DNA of 35,429 nucleotides from Clostridia bacterium. Lineage in GTDB: Bacteria > Bacillota > Clostridia > Oscillospirales > SIG627. The notes under the pieces were generated by a model. It had not been told where the DNA came from. It saw nothing but the letters and a program-made list of their open reading frames with translations, and ran no database searches. The stretch spans positions 1 to 35,429 of the forward strand of contig JAFWZW010000012.1 in assembly GCA_017517325.1 (NCBI GenBank), given 5' to 3'. Made by a program: the position numbers and the translations under genes. Positions 1-8,270 of this stretch are shown piece by piece; position 1 is the stretch's first letter; each line of letters begins with the position of its first letter.

Positions 1-69
1 GAATTTCTTTTGTACTGCATTCGGTTCGCTAAGGCGGCCACAGTATTGGGTTATTCTAAAACCAATCAA

Positions 70-205
70 ACGATAAAAATGCTCCGTACTTTTGGTACAG
101 AGCATTTTCTTTATGCAAACCTCAAAGCTATGATGGATGAACGTATTTTAATTTTTCAGTGCAAAGTTTTCTTGGTTCCTTCTTTTTCAAAAGAAGGAAC
201 GCCTG
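70..205. repeat. Dispersed intergenic element, copy 1
   Basis: A central hairpin at 75-108 (AAAATGCTC..GTAC / GTAC..GAGCATTTT, one mismatch) is followed by the family's conserved linker (GATGGATGAACGTAT) and a second perfect palindrome at 175-200 (GTTCCTTCTTTT / AAAAGAAGGAAC, 2-base loop). The same architecture recurs near 2.7, 10.9, 19.6 and 25.6 kb. It lies just past the stop codon of sigF (minus strand), so the palindromes probably terminate spoIIA transcription; a T-run follows the second palindrome on the minus strand only weakly. The first 250 bases contain no convincing gene. Confidence 0.75.
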
Positions 206-250
206 CCCGGCAAGGGCGTAGGGCGGCGGCCCTGCAAAAACCCCGCCGCT

Positions 251-964
251 CTACGTAAAGGTTTCCCGAAGCTTTTGGAGGATGCGTTTTTCCTCGCGGG
301 AGACCTTCACTTGGGAAAGCCCCATCATACGTGCGGTCTGCTCCTGGGTCAGGGCCTTGAAATAGCGCAGGGAAATAAGACGGCGCTCCTCATAGGGGAG
401 GGCGGCAACCGCCTGACGCAGGGCAATGCCCAAGACCGCTTCTTCCATTGGATCCTCCCCCAAGAGATCTTCGGGGGAAAGGCCTGTTTCTTCATCCCGT
501 GCGGAAAGGGAAAGGGCGGGACGGGCGGAATCCAGTGCTAAAACTACCTTTTCTTCCGTTAATTCAAGGGCGGCGGCGATCTCATTCACGGTGGGATCGT
601 TCCCCGTTTTCCCCCTGTATTCCTCGGTAAAGCGAAAGATCCGCGCCGCATTGGCACGGGTCTCCCGGCCGATCTTGATCCACCCGTCGGAGCGGAGGTA
701 GCGGCGGATCTCGCCCATAATGTGGGGCACGGCGTAGGTGGTGAAGCGACATTCCCTTTCAGGGTCGAAGCCGCGAATGGCCTTGATCATTCCCACGGTG
801 CCGATCTGGATCAGATCCTCCAGCTCTACCCCCCGCCCCACGAAGCGAAGGGCAATGCTCTTGACCAGCCCTAAATTGGTGGAGACCACCGCTTCCATTG
901 CGGCAGGGTCACCCTTGCCTGCAGAGCAAAGGGCCTCAGGGTCGTTGACGTAAGGGCTCGTCAC
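251..964 (-). CDS. sigF: RNA polymerase sporulation sigma factor SigF
   Basis: Forespore-specific sigma-70 family factor, 237 residues. Visible regions are the region 2 core (LVKSIALRFVGRG, then DLIQIGTVGMIKAI and the -10 recognition segment FTTYAVPHIMGEIRRYLR), a region 3 segment (about 110-150) and a region 4 helix-turn-helix near the C-terminus (LTQEQTARMMGLSQVKVSR). Sigma-F and sigma-G are close paralogues; the name rests on the two genes just upstream, which encode its anti-sigma factor and the antagonist. The start is a GTG at 964 that overlaps the spoIIAB stop codon (GTGA), implying translational coupling. Sigma-F directs the first forespore transcription after asymmetric division, once SpoIIAB releases it. 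Confidence 0.95.
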   Translation of the reverse strand: MTSPYVNDPEALCSAGKGDPAAMEAVVSTNLGLVKSIALRFVGRGVELEDLIQIGTVGMIKAIRGFDPERECRFTTYAVPHIMGEIRRYLRSDGWIKIGRETRANAARIFRFTEEYRGKTGNDPTVNEIAAALELTEEKVVLALDSARPALSLSARDEETGLSPEDLLGEDPMEEAVLGIALRQAVAALPYEERRLISLRYFKALTQEQTARMMGLSQVKVSREEKRILQKLRETFT

Positions 965-1395
965 GGCAGCTTTTTACGCATGGTCACCACCGTTCTGCCG
1001 GGGCGGGAACGGATGCGGAGGGAATCGGAAAAGGCCTGCATAATGGGAAGCCCCATCCCGCTGCGCTCTCCTTCCCGATCGGTGGTGAAAAAGGGCTCCA
1101 TGGCATCCTCCACGTTGTCAATGCCCCTGCCAAGATCCGTCACGGTGATCATAAGGGTGCGATCGGAATAGAATTTCAGCTCTAAAAAGACAAAGCACTT
1201 CTTCCCCTCCCGCCCGCGGTACCCGTGAACGATGGCGTTGGTCACCGCCTCGCTCACCATAGTCTTTACGTCTGCCAAAATGGCGGGGGTCACCTGCAAA
1301 TGCATCAGAAAGCCCGCAGTCAAAAGCCTTGCAAAGCCCTCGTTTTCCCCTAAAGCGGGAAAGCGCACACGGGCGCAATTTACCATCTCTTTCAT
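961..1395 (-). CDS. spoIIAB: Anti-sigma F factor SpoIIAB (serine kinase)
   Basis: A 144-residue GHKL-fold protein kinase that binds and silences sigma-F and phosphorylates SpoIIAA. The N-box is seen as VSEAVTNAIVHGY (about 47-59), the G1 box as DLGRGIDNVEDAMEPFFTT and the G2 box as GERSGMGLPIMQAF, together forming the ATP lid. Length matches the family (about 140-146). It is the middle gene of the three-gene spoIIA operon, 10 bases after spoIIAA and overlapping sigF by 4 bases. The ADP/ATP state and dephosphorylated SpoIIAA decide partner choice in the family. No missing key residue was noticed. Confidence 0.96.
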   Translation of the reverse strand: MKEMVNCARVRFPALGENEGFARLLTAGFLMHLQVTPAILADVKTMVSEAVTNAIVHGYRGREGKKCFVFLELKFYSDRTLMITVTDLGRGIDNVEDAMEPFFTTDREGERSGMGLPIMQAFSDSLRIRSRPGRTVVTMRKKLP

Positions 1396-1405
1396 TTTTT
1401 TCTCC

Positions 1406-1717
1406 TTATAGATATTCGATATTCAGGGTCTTTTCCACACCCGCCAGGCGCAGGATCCTTACGATCTGCTCTGTGGGATTCAGTACGGTCAGGCGGCAGT
1501 TCAGCTCACGGGCTTTCCGAAGCCTGCCCAAGATCAGCCCAAGGCCGGAGGAATCCATAAAATCCGTTCCGGAAAGATCCAGTATCAGCTCCCGCGGGCG
1601 GGTTTTCAACAGCTCCTGATCGATCTCCTCCCGAATATTCGGGGCACTGTGGTGATCTACGTCACCGGTGATCCGCACCATGAGCGTTCCTTCTTTTTCT
1701 GCGGTCAAAAGTTTCAT
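1406..1717 (-). CDS. spoIIAA: Anti-sigma F factor antagonist SpoIIAA
   Basis: A 103-residue STAS-domain protein. The motif LSGTDFMDSSGLGLILGR carries the serine (DSSG) that SpoIIAB phosphorylates and SpoIIE dephosphorylates in the family. The unphosphorylated form displaces sigma-F from SpoIIAB. The reading frame is open upstream to 1864, but ATG at 1717 is chosen because it sits behind AGAAAGGA at good spacing and gives the usual length; the upstream extension has no STAS similarity and runs into the divergent exoA promoter. First gene of the spoIIA operon. No convincing sigma-H promoter was recognised in 1718-1810. Confidence 0.95.
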   Translation of the reverse strand: MKLLTAEKEGTLMVRITGDVDHHSAPNIREEIDQELLKTRPRELILDLSGTDFMDSSGLGLILGRLRKARELNCRLTVLNPTEQIVRILRLAGVEKTLNIEYL

Positions 1718-1810
1718 AGTTACGTCCTTTCTTTTGGTTTCAATGCCATCGTAGCAAAAAAATGCGGCGGAAAAGGTCGGAATGGGTCGCGAAAGAAAAA
1801 TTTTCCGCCG

Positions 1811-1839
1811 TTGACTTTTGACCCCGTCACCGTTATAAT
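1811..1839 (+). promoter_or_regulatory. Sigma-A promoter for exoA
   Basis: TTGACT (1811-1816), 17-bp spacer, TATAAT (1834-1839). An AAGGAG ribosome binding site follows at 1852-1857, ahead of ATG 1864. The short leader fits a housekeeping gene. It faces away from spoIIAA. Confidence 0.85.
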
Positions 1840-1863
1840 GGAGAAAAAACCAAGGAGCACCCA

Positions 1864-2616
1864 ATGAAACTCATTTCCTGGAACGTAAACGGCCTGAGAG
1901 CCTGTATGGGCAAGGGCTTTATGGATTTTTTCAAGGCCGCTGATGCGGATCTCTTCGCCGTGCAGGAGACCAAAATGCAAGAGGGTCAGGCAGAGATCCT
2001 TACCACCGGCTATTACCAGTACTGGAGCAGTGCCCAAAAGAAGGGCTATTCGGGCACTCTGATCTTTTCTAAGGCAGAGCCCCTTTCCGTTTTCTACGGG
2101 ATCGACGGTAAATACAGTGACGAGGGGCGGCTGATTACCCTGGAGTTTGATTCATTTTATTTCGTTAATTCCTACACCCCCAACGCGCAGGACGGTCTGC
2201 GCCGCATCGACTACCGACTGGAATTTGAGGAGGACCTGCGCCTCTACCTTTCGGGTCTGGCTGAAAAGAAAAGCGTGATCCTCTGCGGGGATCTGAACGT
2301 TGCCCACAACGAGATCGATCTTGCAAACCCCAAGACCAACGTTGGAAACCCCGGCTTTTCCCCTCAGGAACGGGGCGCCTTTTCTCGCCTGCTGGAATCC
2401 GGCTTTACCGATTCCTTCCGATACCTTTACCCCGACACGAAAAACGCTTATTCCTGGTGGAGCTACCGTATGCGTGCGCGGGAGCGGAACGTGGGCTGGC
2501 GCATTGATTATTTCGTAACCAGCCGTGACCTTGAGCCTCACATTGCCGAGCACCGCATTTTATCCGATATTTACGGAAGCGATCACTGCCCCGTGGAGCT
2601 GACCATTCGGCTTTAA
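1864..2616 (+). CDS. exoA: Exodeoxyribonuclease III (AP endonuclease)
   Basis: A 250-residue endonuclease/exonuclease/phosphatase-fold enzyme of the ExoIII (Xth/ExoA) family, which cuts at abasic sites in base-excision repair. The N-terminus MKLISWNVNGLRACMGKGF, the metal-binding QETKMQ, the GDLNVAHNEIDL motif with its catalytic Asp/Asn, and the C-terminal YGSDHCPVEL with the catalytic His are all present. Length is typical. It has its own promoter and ribosome binding site, stands alone, and ends in a strong palindrome at 2648-2671. Nothing odd was seen. Confidence 0.96.
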   Translation: MKLISWNVNGLRACMGKGFMDFFKAADADLFAVQETKMQEGQAEILTTGYYQYWSSAQKKGYSGTLIFSKAEPLSVFYGIDGKYSDEGRLITLEFDSFYFVNSYTPNAQDGLRRIDYRLEFEEDLRLYLSGLAEKKSVILCGDLNVAHNEIDLANPKTNVGNPGFSPQERGAFSRLLESGFTDSFRYLYPDTKNAYSWWSYRMRARERNVGWRIDYFVTSRDLEPHIAEHRILSDIYGSDHCPVELTIRL

Positions 2617-2624
2617 GCAGCGCC

Positions 2625-2860
2625 CTCGCCGTCCTCGCCGGACGGGCCTCCTTTCTTTGAAAAGAAAGGAGCAAAGAAACTTTGCACTAAAATAATAAAA
2701 ATATTTTCATCCATCACAGTTTTTCATTTTGCATAAAGAAAATGCTCTGTACCTTGTTCGTACAGAGCATTCTTTTTTATTTTTTACGCGAAAGTTTTGA
2801 GGGTTTGGGAACTTTTGAAAAAGTTCCCAAACGGGGTGCGGGGCGGTAGCCCTGCAAACC
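2625..2860. repeat. Dispersed intergenic element, copy 2 (between convergent genes)
   Basis: Three inverted repeats in a row: 2648-2671 (CTCCTTTCTTT / AAAGAAAGGAG), the central family hairpin at 2741-2771, and 2803-2832 (GTTTGGGAACTTTT / AAAAGTTCCCAAAC). The conserved linker TTTTCATCCATCACAGTTTT lies before the central hairpin. It separates exoA from the convergent sugar operon and can plausibly terminate both. Orientation is opposite to copy 1. Confidence 0.8.
2741..2784 (+). terminator. Central hairpin with T-tract
   Basis: A 12-bp perfect stem AATGCTCTGTAC / GTACAGAGCATT with a 7-base loop (CTTGTTC), followed by CTTTTTTATTTTTT. It has the form of an intrinsic terminator reading rightward past exoA. 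The identical stem recurs in the other copies of the element. Confidence 0.7.
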
Positions 2861-2862
2861 AA

Positions 2863-4077
2863 TCAGATCACGTTCTCAAGCTTTGCCGCTACGAGGGAAT
2901 CCGCCTTGCGGCGCAGGGCCTTCAGATCGGCACCTGCCAGAATATCCTCGTAGGTTGAAAGGATCAGGTTAAAGAGCGCGCTGTTCTCTTCCAGAGCGCA
3001 GTGCTCCGTGAGGACCTTGCGGGCGTCTTGTGCACATTGGGTCATATTTTCCGTTTCATTCAGGTAGCGGCGCAGACCTGCGGCGGCACCAATGGCAATG
3101 TAAGCGGGGAACACACCCACCTCCAGCGCCAGAGAGGAGGAGCCGATGAGACGGTCTGCGGGGCTGAGTTTGCGGGCAGGATCACCGCCCACGCGATTGC
3201 ACGTATCCTTCAGAGCGGCGTTGGTAAAGCGATTGAGAAGATCGGTAACGTGGGTGAGGATCTCATCCAGAGAAACGCCGTACTTCTTGGAAAGAGCGCG
3301 GGCACTCTCCTCCATCGCACCGCGAACGATGAGGTAGACCTCATCCACGTCGATGGACTCATAGATGTACTCAAGCCCTAAAATATCGCCCAGGTACGCA
3401 CAGGTAGCGTGACCCATATTGTGCACGTAAAGCTTTCTCTTCAGGTAGAAATCGAAGGGAGAGAAGGGCACCATACCGCGAATGTTGGGAATTTCGCCCT
3501 TGAATGCATCCCGATCCACGGGGAGGAAGCCGTAGCTTTCCACGCAAACGCGCATGGGATCGCCATCCTTCATTTCATCGGTCTGCACGGGCACCATTCT
3601 GCCGATGGAAGCCTCCACGAGGCCGATGTTCTCGTCAAACCAGGCACATTCCTCTTCATTGAGATGCTCCTTGATCATTTTTTCAATGACCTTGTTGGCA
3701 TCCATCAGGTTTTCGCAGATGATGATGTTAAAGGCACCAAGCCCCAGCTCCTTGCGCTTTTTCAAGCCCAAAACGATATTGGGAATGATGAACTTCAAAA
3801 CGTTCACACCCACGGCCGTTGCCATAATATCCGCCTCGGCAATGGCCTCTGCCACCGCTTCGGGGTTCTTTCCGTCTACCGCGGAAACGTTTTCCACCTG
3901 AATATCGGTGTGCCCTTCGCTTGCAATGATGCGAATGGGATAAGCGTGATCCCGATTCAAACGCTCGATCACGGTGTCCACCACGTCAACGAAGGCAACC
4001 TCATATCCGGAGGCGGAGAAGAGATAACCGATAAAGCCGCGGCCGATATTGCCGCCGCCGTACATTACTGCTTTCAT
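2863..4077 (-). CDS. Mannitol-1-phosphate 5-dehydrogenase-like polyol dehydrogenase
   Basis: 404 residues of the long-chain mannitol dehydrogenase family. An N-terminal Rossmann motif (GGGNIGRGFIG, residues 8-18) binds NAD(H). The C-terminal catalytic domain holds the family's Lys/Asn/His signature as KRKLYVHNMGHATCAYLG. MtlD interconverts mannitol 1-phosphate and fructose 6-phosphate; the true substrate here is not shown by sequence. It is the last gene of a five-gene operon whose other products act on amino sugars and phosphosugars, and no PTS mannitol genes are nearby, so it may act on another hexitol or hexulose phosphate. AAGAAGGG precedes ATG 4077. Confidence 0.8.
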   Translation of the reverse strand: MKAVMYGGGNIGRGFIGYLFSASGYEVAFVDVVDTVIERLNRDHAYPIRIIASEGHTDIQVENVSAVDGKNPEAVAEAIAEADIMATAVGVNVLKFIIPNIVLGLKKRKELGLGAFNIIICENLMDANKVIEKMIKEHLNEEECAWFDENIGLVEASIGRMVPVQTDEMKDGDPMRVCVESYGFLPVDRDAFKGEIPNIRGMVPFSPFDFYLKRKLYVHNMGHATCAYLGDILGLEYIYESIDVDEVYLIVRGAMEESARALSKKYGVSLDEILTHVTDLLNRFTNAALKDTCNRVGGDPARKLSPADRLIGSSSLALEVGVFPAYIAIGAAAGLRRYLNETENMTQCAQDARKVLTEHCALEENSALFNLILSTYEDILAGADLKALRRKADSLVAAKLENVI

Positions 4078-4090
4078 AGTAAGCCCTTCT

Positions 4091-5356
4091 TTAATCTAAT
4101 TTTTTTGCGTGAGCCAAAAGGAATTTCTCTGCCTCACCGCTCCAAAGCCCGTTGTTCTTTTCCACCAGCTGATGGAGGGTCTTGAACATAGGATCGGTCT
4201 TGCCAAGCTCGGCAAAATCCTCAATGGCAACAAGAGGCATACTGATCTGGTTGTAGATCAGCTTCTTACCGCCGCGGATCTTGGGCAGATTCAGGGTGGT
4301 CTCCACCACGGCGTCAAGGCCGCCTACGTGGGTAACCATTGCCGCGGGATTGATCTTGCCGCTGTTCATCATTTCAATGGCCTCGCGCATATCCTGGGTG
4401 TTACCGCCGGAGGTACCCACGATGTGGGTGTAGGAATAGTGCACGTTGAAGAAATTGAGTTCCGCCTTGAACTGATTGTCGGTGGGGCCTGCAAAGAAGT
4501 TGAGGCAGCCGTCAAAGCCTAAGATCCCGTCTGCCTGCTCCACTACCTGCTTTACGGGTGCGAAGCAAATGACGTCGTCGTAGCCCTTACCACCGGTGAT
4601 CTCACGGAGAGCCGCTACGGCATCGGGGGTCTTGGCGGTGTTTACGTAGTGCAGCTCCACGCCCATTTCCTTTGCGTGCTCCACGGTGTAAATGCTCTGG
4701 GCACGGGCAAGGCGGGCATCGTCAATATCCGTCACCACCAGAAGCCCGGGGCGGCGGTCGCAATGGAGCGCGTAGTCAATGGCACCCAAGCCCATAGGGC
4801 CAACGGAGGCCAGAAGCGCCATATTACCGCCCTCTACGATCCCCATATCGTGAACGTAGGAGCCTGCCTTGGTGTGATACATGGCGTGGAAGGTGCCGAT
4901 GATACAGCTCATAGGCTCGGCAAGGGAGCCGTAGAAGTACACGTCGGAGTGGTAGGGCAGAAGGCAATCCATCACCAGCGTCTCCATGGGGATATTGCCG
5001 TGCTGGGCGTCACCGCCGCAGAAGGAATAGGAATAGCCCAGCGCCTGCTGGGTGCCCTTGTAGAAGTGGGCGGGCTGAACGGCAACGCCGTCGCCAACCT
5101 TAAATTTATCCTTCCAGTTTTCGCCAACCTCCGTCACGCGGCCGCAAAATTCGTGGCCGATGACGATGGGGTTTTCCGCAACGTTGTCAGGCACTCTCTT
5201 ATGATCGGGTCCTTCAACGGCGGCCTTGTAGCTGGACATACAGATGGAATCGGAAACGATCTCCACCTGTACGTTATCGGGGCCTACGGGAGGAAGTTCC
5301 ACTTCCTCCAGACGCAGATCCATTTTTCCGTACAGTCTGACTGCTTTGGTTTTCAT
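4091..5356 (-). CDS. Zinc-binding alcohol dehydrogenase, sorbose-1-phosphate reductase-like
   Basis: A 421-residue medium-chain dehydrogenase. The catalytic-zinc region is visible as SICMSSYKAA and GHEFCGRVTEVG, and a Rossmann segment lies near 185-215 (GPMGLGAIDYALHCD). The length and the insertions are like those of SorE-type L-sorbose-1-phosphate reductases rather than simple ADHs, but that is a family impression and the substrate is unproven. It lies 13 bases before the MtlD-like gene and 19 after the kinase. AGGAG precedes ATG 5356. Two polyol/ketose oxidoreductases in tandem suggest a redox step on a sugar phosphate. Confidence 0.72.
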   Translation of the reverse strand: MKTKAVRLYGKMDLRLEEVELPPVGPDNVQVEIVSDSICMSSYKAAVEGPDHKRVPDNVAENPIVIGHEFCGRVTEVGENWKDKFKVGDGVAVQPAHFYKGTQQALGYSYSFCGGDAQHGNIPMETLVMDCLLPYHSDVYFYGSLAEPMSCIIGTFHAMYHTKAGSYVHDMGIVEGGNMALLASVGPMGLGAIDYALHCDRRPGLLVVTDIDDARLARAQSIYTVEHAKEMGVELHYVNTAKTPDAVAALREITGGKGYDDVICFAPVKQVVEQADGILGFDGCLNFFAGPTDNQFKAELNFFNVHYSYTHIVGTSGGNTQDMREAIEMMNSGKINPAAMVTHVGGLDAVVETTLNLPKIRGGKKLIYNQISMPLVAIEDFAELGKTDPMFKTLHQLVEKNNGLWSGEAEKFLLAHAKKLD

Positions 5357-5375
5357 TTTCTTTTTCTCCTTTGAT

Positions 5376-6398
5376 TCAAAGGCTTTCTCTGCCGTACTGC
5401 TCGTTCAGCTTCAGAAGCTCCTCCTTGGGGCGCATACCGTCAACGGAGTTTTCCGAAAAGAGATTGGCAGAGGCGGCGGCAATGGCAAATTCAAGGATCT
5501 GTTCATCCTCGAAGCCGTTGTAGATCCCGTAAAGGGAGCCTGCGCAGAAGGCGTCACCTGCGCCCACGCTCCCACGGATTTCACTGCGGGGAATATCAAG
5601 ACTGGTCAGATAGGTGAACTTTCCGGATTTATCCAGACAGAAGCCCGCCTTCTTGCAGTGCACGATGACCTTTTCCTTCACCCCTGCTTCCATCGTCAGG
5701 CGCATTGCCTTTTCCATGGCCGCAAGGTCCACCTTTTTATCGGCGGTGTAAGGCTCGATGCCCCAGATTCCGCAACACTCGATCTCGTTGAAGATAATGT
5801 AATCACAGTACTTTAGCGCGGGCGCGATGATCTTCTTATAATCCACACCGGAGGAGGAGGTCACGTCCACACTGGTCTTGATCCCCTTTGCCTGCACGTC
5901 GTGGAGGAAGCGGGCCATACCCGTGCCGTATTCGGGATCTTCCGCATCGAAGCGATCCAGAAGCAGAATATAGCCTGCGTGAAGCAGATCGCAATCAATG
6001 GGCTGAAGGTCGATCTCCGAGGGCTCAAAGTTCTTGTTGGTGCCCTTGCAATGGAAGAAGGTGCGCTCACCGGTGCTGGTGAGGTTCATAACGTCGGTAA
6101 AGGCGGTAGGCTCGGTATCGGAGAAGAGTACTCCGCGGGTGTCGATACCCTTAGCCTGCATTCTCTCTACCACGTATTCGCCGTATTTATCCTTTCCCAC
6201 CTTGCCGATGGCGGAAATGGGAATGGAGGGATCAATGGTGGCAAGGTCAATGGCGGTGTTGGGAACGCATCCGCCCACCGCCTGACTGACGGAGGTAATG
6301 TTTGCGAGCATACCCATTTCGGGGTAAAAGTCAATTTGCTTTACCACGTCCACCAGAACGGTGCCGGCAAAGGTGATCCCTTTTTTCATAGCAGCCAT
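5376..6398 (-). CDS. PfkB/ribokinase-family sugar kinase
   Basis: A 340-residue carbohydrate kinase. The N-terminal substrate-binding half contains GGCVPNTAIDLATI, and the C-terminal signature RGSVGAGDAFCAGSLYGIYNG carries the anion hole and catalytic Asp (GAGDAF). The family phosphorylates hexoses, nucleosides or tagatose/fructose phosphates; the sequence alone does not fix the substrate. In context it probably phosphorylates the sugar freed by the GH20 and PIG-L enzymes. The start is uncertain: ATG 6398 or ATG 6389 (residue 4). A GGAG lies at the end of the upstream gene, 4 bases away, so the genes are translationally close. Confidence 0.85.
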   Translation of the reverse strand: MAAMKKGITFAGTVLVDVVKQIDFYPEMGMLANITSVSQAVGGCVPNTAIDLATIDPSIPISAIGKVGKDKYGEYVVERMQAKGIDTRGVLFSDTEPTAFTDVMNLTSTGERTFFHCKGTNKNFEPSEIDLQPIDCDLLHAGYILLLDRFDAEDPEYGTGMARFLHDVQAKGIKTSVDVTSSSGVDYKKIIAPALKYCDYIIFNEIECCGIWGIEPYTADKKVDLAAMEKAMRLTMEAGVKEKVIVHCKKAGFCLDKSGKFTYLTSLDIPRSEIRGSVGAGDAFCAGSLYGIYNGFEDEQILEFAIAAASANLFSENSVDGMRPKEELLKLNEQYGRESL

Positions 6399-6402
6399 GG
6401 GA

Positions 6403-7338
6403 TCAGTTGCACTCCGCGTTCAGGGGGCCGGCCAGCTCTTTCAGATAGAAGAGTCTGCCGGGGAGGGTGGGGATGAAGGTGGAGGTGATCCAGGGGGTAG
6501 GTCCGTAGTGCAGAGTGGTCAAAAAGCTCATACCCTGCCAGCCCATGCCGCGACCCAAAGCACCGTCGGCACCGCCGATGGCGTAATCAGCCTGCAGGAA
6601 CAGACCGGGTCCAATGGTGTTAGCGGTGCAGGGCACCAGCGTGGTACGGGATTTGAAGCTGGTCAGCGCGTTCTGCTCGATGGTCAGGGGGTGAAGCTTT
6701 GCGCCGATGCGGTAGGGAGCGGCCTTCCATTCCTCAACGGAAGCGTAGTCAGCGGCAAAGTGGGGCTCCCAGAAGGCGATGTGGCACATTCTGCCGATGC
6801 CGTAAACCAGAACCAGCTTTGCACCCTCTGCCTTCAGAGCGGCGATCTTGCCGGGGTAAGTGGGCAGGTTTTCCTTGGTGGCAAAGTTTCTCTGGCTTTC
6901 GGGAACGGTCTCGTTGAGCTTATTGAAGAAGGCTTCCTTCATGGAGTACTCGAAGGAGGCGGGGTTGGTGCTGTCAAGGGTGTTGCCCTCGGCATCTGCC
7001 CACTCGTCCATATTGAAGGTGGTAACGTGGTCGCAGTTGATCTTCCACTCGTTCAGGAAGTATGCGGCCCAGCGGTACATACCCATAGGACCTACGGGGA
7101 GAATGATGGCAAGCTTTCTGCCCTCTTCGCGGGAGAGCTTGATCTGCTGGGCGATCTCGTGACCCATCAGGGTATCGAAATCACCGAGAGAGGTGCATTC
7201 GATGGGGTTGAACTTTTCGTTCCAGAAATCCTCGCGCTTTACGCCCATTTCGCAGCAGGCGTCGATCTTTGCCATATCCCAGCCTTGGGGGTAGAAGTTT
7301 TCCAGAAGGGAACCTTTAACTGTGCTCATAAAATCCAT
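6403..7338 (-). CDS. Glucosamine-6-phosphate isomerase/deaminase-like protein (NagB family, altered active site)
   Basis: 311 residues of the NagB/6-phosphogluconolactonase fold. The NagB signature FNMDEY appears as TFNMDEW (108-113), keeping the catalytic-type Asp 111. The second motif, GVGxDGHIAFNEP in NagB, reads [13 protein letters not shown] (180-192): His 186 and Glu 191 are kept but the Asp equivalent to E. coli D141 is Met 184. The phosphate loop (PTGGTP in NagB) reads PVGPMG. The protein has an N-terminal extension compared with the usual 240-270. It may isomerise or deaminate a different amino sugar, perhaps unphosphorylated. It sits between a PIG-L deacetylase and a PfkB kinase. 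AGGAG precedes ATG 7338. Confidence 0.78.
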   Translation of the reverse strand: MDFMSTVKGSLLENFYPQGWDMAKIDACCEMGVKREDFWNEKFNPIECTSLGDFDTLMGHEIAQQIKLSREEGRKLAIILPVGPMGMYRWAAYFLNEWKINCDHVTTFNMDEWADAEGNTLDSTNPASFEYSMKEAFFNKLNETVPESQRNFATKENLPTYPGKIAALKAEGAKLVLVYGIGRMCHIAFWEPHFAADYASVEEWKAAPYRIGAKLHPLTIEQNALTSFKSRTTLVPCTANTIGPGLFLQADYAIGGADGALGRGMGWQGMSFLTTLHYGPTPWITSTFIPTLPGRLFYLKELAGPLNAECN

Positions 7339-7371
7339 AATCGTTTTCTCCTTTAAATTTAGTTTTAATAG

Positions 7372-8097
7372 TTAGGGAAGCAGGCGCTTGGTGGTGCCTT
7401 TCAGGTATACCTGACACTGACGGAAGCCTTCGGCGTAGTCGGCGCCGCACTGGTAACCGCGGAAGCGGGAGCAGGTGCGCACCATATCGGCAAAGTCGAT
7501 GCCGTCGTGCTCTCTCATCCACACCAGCTGGCTGGCGTGGCATTCCAGCATATCGATCTTCAGATCGATCTCCTCGCTGATATCCACAAATTCGGTGGGG
7601 TTGAAGTTGACCCCTGCCAGAGTATCCATATAGTAAATGGGAACCAGCTTTGCAGGTGCGCCGTTCATAGCGCTGTAGCGATGGGGATAATCCGTATGGT
7701 TGGGAAGGGTGGCGGCAAAGCTTGCGTCAAACACAAGGCGGGAGACCGCGGTGTGGTCGGGCATATAGTCGTCGGGGTTGTGGGTGATGATAAAATCGGG
7801 GTTGGCGTAGCGGATCACGTCAATGATCTTATCTCTTGCCTCTTTATTGTTGTCGTAGATATCAAGGTCGTTGAAGCCCGCAGAGATCACCTCGATCCCG
7901 GCAAGCTTGCCTGCCTTTCTTGCCTCCTCGGCACGAATGAGGGTCAGTTCATCCGGGGGGATCACCACGTGGCCTAAGTTGCCCGTGGATACGTGGCAAA
8001 CGATGACTCTGTCACCGCGCTTCACACACTTTGCAAGGGTGCCTGCGCAGGCGATCTCTACGTCATCCGGATGACAGCCGATTGCGAGTACGTTCAT
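7372..8097 (-). CDS. PIG-L family N-acetyl-sugar deacetylase
   Basis: A 241-residue LmbE/PIG-L zinc deacetylase. Zinc-binding and catalytic residues are seen in GCHPDD (residues 7-12) and MPDHTAV (His 115). The family removes acetyl from GlcNAc-type substrates (PIG-L, MshB, BshB, chitobiose deacetylases). There is no signal peptide, so it acts in the cytoplasm. It is the first gene of the minus-strand operon, behind AAAGGAG and a -10 box at 8162-8167. With the divergent GH20 enzyme this suggests hydrolysis of a GlcNAc/GalNAc glycoside followed by deacetylation. Substrate identity is inferred from context. Confidence 0.87.
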   Translation of the reverse strand: MNVLAIGCHPDDVEIACAGTLAKCVKRGDRVIVCHVSTGNLGHVVIPPDELTLIRAEEARKAGKLAGIEVISAGFNDLDIYDNNKEARDKIIDVIRYANPDFIITHNPDDYMPDHTAVSRLVFDASFAATLPNHTDYPHRYSAMNGAPAKLVPIYYMDTLAGVNFNPTEFVDISEEIDLKIDMLECHASQLVWMREHDGIDFADMVRTCSRFRGYQCGADYAEGFRQCQVYLKGTTKRLLP

Positions 8098-8161
8098 AAA
8101 ACACGCTCCTTTGCTTTTTTATCAAAAGGGTTTTCGGCAAAAAATCCTTTTTACCAAATCC

Positions 8162-8190
8162 ATTATATAGCAAGAAGAGGGGAATTGGTA
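8162..8190 (-). promoter_or_regulatory. Probable activator-dependent promoter of the sugar operon
   Basis: On the minus strand a perfect TATAAT lies at 8167-8162 within TGCTATATAAT, but the expected -35 position (TACCAA) is far from TTGACA. A good -10 with a poor -35 is what one expects of a promoter needing an activator, and the AraC-type gene starts on the other strand. Dependence on that regulator is inferred. Confidence 0.5.
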
Positions 8191-8219
8191 TTGACAAAGT
8201 GACAAAAAGTTTATAAAAT
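8191..8219 (+). promoter_or_regulatory. Sigma-A promoter for the AraC-type regulator
   Basis: TTGACA (8191-8196), 17-bp spacer, TAAAAT (8214-8219). The -35 lies in a direct repeat (GACAAAgt, GACAAAaa, at 8193-8208) that could be an operator, possibly for autoregulation; this is speculative. An RBS GGAGAG at 8260-8265 precedes ATG 8271. Confidence 0.78.
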
Positions 8220-8270
8220 AGGCTCATAATAAACGAAAAAACTTGTTTGAACTTTTTTTGGAGAGACGTT

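Noticed and set aside
1718-1810. A sigma-H promoter for spoIIA
   Set aside because: I expected one but could not find both boxes at proper spacing; claiming it would not be supported.
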